This document shows, one piece after another, positions 28,201-31,059 of a stretch of DNA of 31,059 bases. The position numbers and the translations under genes are program-made. This DNA is from a virus. The notes beneath the pieces are model-generated. The model was not told where the DNA came from. It searched no databases and was given only the letters and a program-made list of their open reading frames with translations. The DNA lies in the IMG/VR virus record IMGVR_UViG_3300044678_000583, positions 1-31,059 of that record, one strand, 5' to 3'. Within the stretch, counting starts at the first letter, position 1, and each line of letters opens with the position of its first letter.

Positions 28201-28752
28201 TCATGAAAAGAAACCACGTAAAAATTTATAGTCATCATCTTCGCCCAAGTAAAACCCACCAAATAAATATTGGTTTTGTGGGTTGATCACATCCAAGCCA
28301 CTCGCAGGGTTTTGGTATTCGGGGAATAATGTATCGTTTTCGGCAAGGTACAAACGCAATCTTTCAGCGTAGTATTCCGCCTTGTTTTGGTAACGCTGCT
28401 CAATCATGCGAAGCTGGTCAACATCCACCGCATTTGCATTTTCTGCGCCACGACTTGCCGCTGACTTATTCATCATTTTGTAGGTCAATGGCAGCATTGA
28501 GTCCAAAATAACGTAGTGATACAGACAAGGTGCAACGTATTTATTGACCAATGTCAGGTAGTTACCACCAAGCCCAGCACCATTGATGTCATCACAAATC
28601 TTGTCGTATAGGGTGCTTCCCAAAATATCACGGATATATACATCCTGTGCTGTGCGCATGGCAGTTTGAAGCAACTTGCTATCAACGTTTTCGTCAATAG
28701 GGGTGTTCTTTTTGACATCCTGCTCACTTACGAAATATGCGAAATTAGCCAT
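28201..28752 (-). CDS. Head-tail adaptor-like protein (183 aa)
   Basis: A 183-residue helical protein directly after and overlapping the portal gene by 8 bases. Patterns YFVSEQDVKKNTPIDENVDSKLLQTAM, then QDVYIRDILGSTLYDKICDDI and YHYVILDSMLPLTYKMMNKS, resemble the DUF6712-like adaptor proteins of Bacteroidota phages, which cap the portal ring. The last 30 residues are aromatic and acidic. The 45-base gap to the next gene holds no further ORF. Confidence 0.6.
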   Translation of the reverse strand: MANFAYFVSEQDVKKNTPIDENVDSKLLQTAMRTAQDVYIRDILGSTLYDKICDDINGAGLGGNYLTLVNKYVAPCLYHYVILDSMLPLTYKMMNKSAASRGAENANAVDVDQLRMIEQRYQNKAEYYAERLRLYLAENDTLFPEYQNPASGLDVINPQNQYLFGGFYLGEDDDYKFLRGFFS

Positions 28753-30496
28753 TTGATTTTCTCCTTACTATTCTTTGTTTCCATTCGTGTCTGCAATGCG
28801 GAATATGCAAAGGTGGGTCAGTGTTTGGCACGGTGTACCAACCGCCCCTGCGAAGCCATACGCTATAACCTAAAATTGCAGACATTTGGTCGATTTCATC
28901 ACGGGTGTATAGCTTTTCCATTTTAAGCATTTGCACACAAAATTCACGGCTTTCACCACCAGGTTGCAACGGCAGTGCATCGGGGTCTAAATCGTATTTG
29001 TATCGCAGTTCCAACTTTGGCAGTTCGGTATCGGCAATCTCACCACGGCCAATGTCGGTAATTTTGATTGCATTATTTGTCCAGTTTATCTTACCGCTGT
29101 CCTGCAAAGTTTTCAAAATCTTGATGACTTCCTCCTCGCCTATTTTTGTAGCGGTGGATATGTCTTTCAGCGTGGCTTTTTCATCGGAATTAACCACAGC
29201 CAACACACGCTTTTCTTTGGTGGTAAGTTCAAAGGTGAGTTTCACTTCCTCAAATTCGGACTCGTCAGCCCCAAATTTGGCAAAAACTGACAAGTCATTA
29301 TCCGACCATTTGTGAAATTCGCAGGTGTGACCGTCAAACTTCTGCGCCTGAATGGTTGTGTTTTGCAGTCCGAGTGCTGCACGTGCTTCCTCACGGCTTA
29401 CAATGCCAAATTGATACAATGCAACGTAATCAACACCGAGAAAGTCGCTGTCTTTGGTATCTAATTCGATACCGGGGTAAACGTATTCAAGGGTATTTTC
29501 AAGGCAAGTGTCAAGTTTTACTTGTCGCTTGTTTACGTATGACTTGTGGAATAACTCATACGCCTCAATCATTTCATTGCGCTGACCAAGTGCGCCTTCG
29601 GTTGCATAGCCCAGCAGAATTTTCGGGAAGTTGTGGCCGATAAAGATTTCATCCTGCACCGTTTCATTCAGTTGCAAGAACTGTTTGTCCATGTCGGAAG
29701 GTTGCAGGTGTGCAATCTCTGCCGACTTTTCGTTCATCTCATTGAACTGAATAAGCACACCGCCTGCATTGTCCGTGCCTGTGGTTTTCTGCTTAAACTT
29801 CCTTTCAAAGTTGTAGGCAATCTCCTCTGTCGGTTGACCTTTGAACAACTGCACCAGTGTTCCGTTGGCAAACCCGTTGCGGATGTTGTTATTGTGGAAG
29901 TTGGCTATCTCAACATCGATTTCAATATACTGCAAACAATGCTGATAGGGGGGCAACGGATAAACACCCAAGGCAGGTGCGTATTCACGGAAGTAGAATA
30001 ATTGTACCTCCATCGGCTGCGCCTTGTTTGGATTGAAAGGCGCATAGTGCTTCATGTCCTCATGCTTCGCCTTTTTCCAATCCTCTGCATACATGTAAAT
30101 TTCGTGATCAAGTGTACGCACATTGCTGAAATCAACGTGGTAAAGTGCAGAAATTTGCCCCACTTTGTTGTAGTGTACCTCGTAAGCAAACCCGTTGAAC
30201 AATTCATAATCCAGAGCCAGTTTATTTTTGAACTCCTGAATACCCTCATAAGGGTTAACGTAATCAATTACCTTAACTGCGCTGGGGTTGCCATCCACCA
30301 AGGTTTCTTCACCTGCAACGAAACGGGCTTTCTGCCTTACAATAGCCCCGTGTTTTGGGCTGCGGTTGTAAAATTCAAGTAACGTATCGGGAAAATCGTT
30401 CTTTTCCCCATAGGTAACGATGCCTTTATTCTTGTTTTCCTTGAATTTAGGCAACTTTGACTCCGTGAAATTTATGCGTAATAGGTCAAAACTCAT
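28745..30496 (-). CDS. Portal protein with C-terminal wHTH and Cys/His extension (583 aa)
   Basis: The DNA-entry vertex protein that works with the terminase. Residues 1-410 read as a portal: KNDFPDTLLEFYNRSPKHGAIVRQKARFVAG near the start, LALDYELFNGFAYEVHYN, then the long-helix region with GTDNAGGVLIQFNE and HNFPKILLGYATEGALGQRNEMIEAYELFHKSYV. Residues about 424-485 add a winged-helix-like module (TTKEKRVLAVVNSDEKATLKDISTATKIGEEEVIKILKTL). The last 90 residues hold a separate domain with ESREFC, VWLRRGGWY and HIPHCRHEW, known to me from the C-termini of other phage head proteins. The extension is unusual for a portal and could contact DNA or minor head proteins. Confidence 0.8.
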   Translation of the reverse strand: MSFDLLRINFTESKLPKFKENKNKGIVTYGEKNDFPDTLLEFYNRSPKHGAIVRQKARFVAGEETLVDGNPSAVKVIDYVNPYEGIQEFKNKLALDYELFNGFAYEVHYNKVGQISALYHVDFSNVRTLDHEIYMYAEDWKKAKHEDMKHYAPFNPNKAQPMEVQLFYFREYAPALGVYPLPPYQHCLQYIEIDVEIANFHNNNIRNGFANGTLVQLFKGQPTEEIAYNFERKFKQKTTGTDNAGGVLIQFNEMNEKSAEIAHLQPSDMDKQFLQLNETVQDEIFIGHNFPKILLGYATEGALGQRNEMIEAYELFHKSYVNKRQVKLDTCLENTLEYVYPGIELDTKDSDFLGVDYVALYQFGIVSREEARAALGLQNTTIQAQKFDGHTCEFHKWSDNDLSVFAKFGADESEFEEVKLTFELTTKEKRVLAVVNSDEKATLKDISTATKIGEEEVIKILKTLQDSGKINWTNNAIKITDIGRGEIADTELPKLELRYKYDLDPDALPLQPGGESREFCVQMLKMEKLYTRDEIDQMSAILGYSVWLRRGGWYTVPNTDPPLHIPHCRHEWKQRIVRRKSNG

Positions 30497-30870
30497 CCGA
30501 TGTGGTGTTGTTTAATAGTGGTGTTTACTTCGTGGTCGTTAAATGCGGTATGTGATGCGGTAACGTAGGCCAATCCCCGGTCAACTTCCTGTGATGCAAG
30601 TAATGGATTGGTATTCGTGGGGGAAGTTTGTGCGTACAATGCCCAGTAATGTGTACCAACGGCCAATGTTTTTGCTGCACTGCTGCCCTCTACAAATGAA
30701 AATAGCTGGTATCTGTTGGGTGCTGTGCTGGTATCGGTAACGATGAATGCCTTTTGTTCCTGCGACATTTCGGACTCAAACACCAACAGATAATACACGG
30801 GAGAAACAGTCACTTTTTCTCTACCTGTGATTATCAATTCGGGTGTTCCTGCTTTGGTTATGTACAGCAT
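30493..30870 (-). CDS. Small structural protein before the portal (125 aa)
   Basis: A 125-residue beta-rich protein (MLYITKAGTPELIITGREKVTVSPVYYLLVFES, then FIVTDTSTAPNRYQLFSF) with no motif of an enzyme. Its stop overlaps the portal ATG (ATGA), so it is probably a structural or assembly protein made in step with the portal. It starts a new transcript after a strong terminator, and a near-palindromic CTACTTATATA motif lies 6 bases before its ATG. Confidence 0.6.
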   Translation of the reverse strand: MLYITKAGTPELIITGREKVTVSPVYYLLVFESEMSQEQKAFIVTDTSTAPNRYQLFSFVEGSSAAKTLAVGTHYWALYAQTSPTNTNPLLASQEVDRGLAYVTASHTAFNDHEVNTTIKQHHIG

Positions 30871-30876
30871 CCTACC

Positions 30877-30887
30877 TATATAAGTAG
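30877..30887 (-). promoter_or_regulatory. CTACTTATATA motif with flanking inverted repeat
   Basis: Minus strand ACCTA, CTTATA, TAGGT, AGG, then ATG at 30870. Same inverted-repeat frame as at 9080-9090, and placed just after a terminator. Confidence 0.5.
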
Positions 30888-30904
30888 GTCGGTTTCATGT
30901 TAAA

Positions 30905-30930
30905 CAAAAAAGGCCGGGAAAACCCGACCT
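30905..30930 (-). terminator. Strong intrinsic terminator after the tail-tube-like gene
   Basis: Minus strand GGTCGGG, TTTT, CCCGGCC, then TTTTTTGTTT: a 7-bp stem with one G-U pair and a full U tract. On the circle it lies about 30 bases after the tail-tube-like stop and ends that transcript. Confidence 0.9.
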
Positions 30931-30932
30931 CA

Positions 30933-31059
30933 TTTGCATGAAAACACTATGAAAAAATCAAAGACCCAGCGAAGTTACAACAGCGGCCTGAACTTTCAAA
31001 GGTAAATCTGTCTCTTTGTGGAGAAAATTTAATACATGACCTTTGAAGTCACCAAACGC
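30933..31059. repeat. Right copy of exact 127-bp terminal direct repeat
   Basis: Exact duplicate of bases 1-127. From 30958 onward it re-reads the last codons of the minus-strand tail-tube-like gene, so that fragment is not a second gene or a pseudogene. Gene order must be read across this junction: the late block continues from base 1 into 30932 and downward. Confidence 0.95.

Noticed and set aside
1-31059. Integrase, repressor, CRISPR array, insertion sequence
   Set aside because: Looked for recombinase motifs, HTH repressors, regularly spaced repeats and transposase genes; none seen. The tandem repeats at 18019-18139 have no spacers.
30958-31059. Truncated second copy of the tail-tube-like gene
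   Set aside because: It is the contig end overlap, not a pseudogene.

Overview
The window is one complete circularly closed genome of a tailed bacteriophage (Caudoviricetes, siphovirus-like) that infects a member of the Bacteroidota. Bases 1-127 recur exactly at 30933-31059, so the contig closes on itself and the unique genome is 30,932 bp. The phage identity rests on a large terminase, portal, HK97-type capsid gene set, tape-measure protein, a frameshifted tail-assembly chaperone and a lysis cassette. The host assignment rests on TTG-N19/20-TAnnTTTG promoters, which are specific to Bacteroidota, on mostly A-rich rather than Shine-Dalgarno leaders, and on protein families I know from Bacteroidota phages. 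No integrase, excisionase or CI-type repressor is visible, so a lytic lifestyle is the simplest reading.

The genome has two divergent transcription blocks that meet at an AT-rich 111-bp intergenic region (16802-16912) holding a perfect DnaA box. Rightward (16913-24727) runs an early/replication block: small unknown proteins, a structured leader RNA with a terminator just before an ORF, a DnaD/O-type initiator whose gene carries two tandem-repeat arrays (candidate lambda-O-like origin), a DnaB-type helicase, a stand-alone DnaA domain IV protein, a PAPS-reductase-like PP-loop protein, an SSB-like protein, a DUF1599-like protein, a Rad52-type annealing protein and a calcineurin-like phosphoesterase. 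It ends at alternative convergent hairpins (24740-24776).

Leftward, from 16801 down to 1 and then through the circle junction to 24789, runs one long late block. It begins with an HNH protein and a sigma-like DNA-binding protein (candidate late regulator). A cassette of a GT9-like glycosyltransferase, a SAM methyltransferase, a ParB-like protein, a candidate small terminase and a GT4 glycosyltransferase follows, then the large terminase. Next come the tail genes (chaperone G/G-T, tail proteins, tape measure), the head genes (protease, scaffold, major capsid), a tail-tube-like protein, and across the junction the portal, adaptors, a lectin-like candidate receptor-binding protein and the lysis genes. 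Many late genes overlap by ATGA, and this exposes several short genes (28, 45 and 53 residues) that length cut-offs would miss.

The less ordinary content is regulatory and RNA-level: near-leaderless early promoters with the ATG four bases after the -7 box; a second motif (CTACTTTTATA) 3-6 bases before at least six start codons on both strands; a leader RNA with competing folds; a 23-bp hairpin coinciding with a 29-codon membrane-peptide ORF; a class-II-tRNA-like element followed by a terminator inside the tail module; and a three-member paralogous family of small KQTAVEWL proteins scattered over both blocks. All family assignments are from reading the translations; no database search was run.
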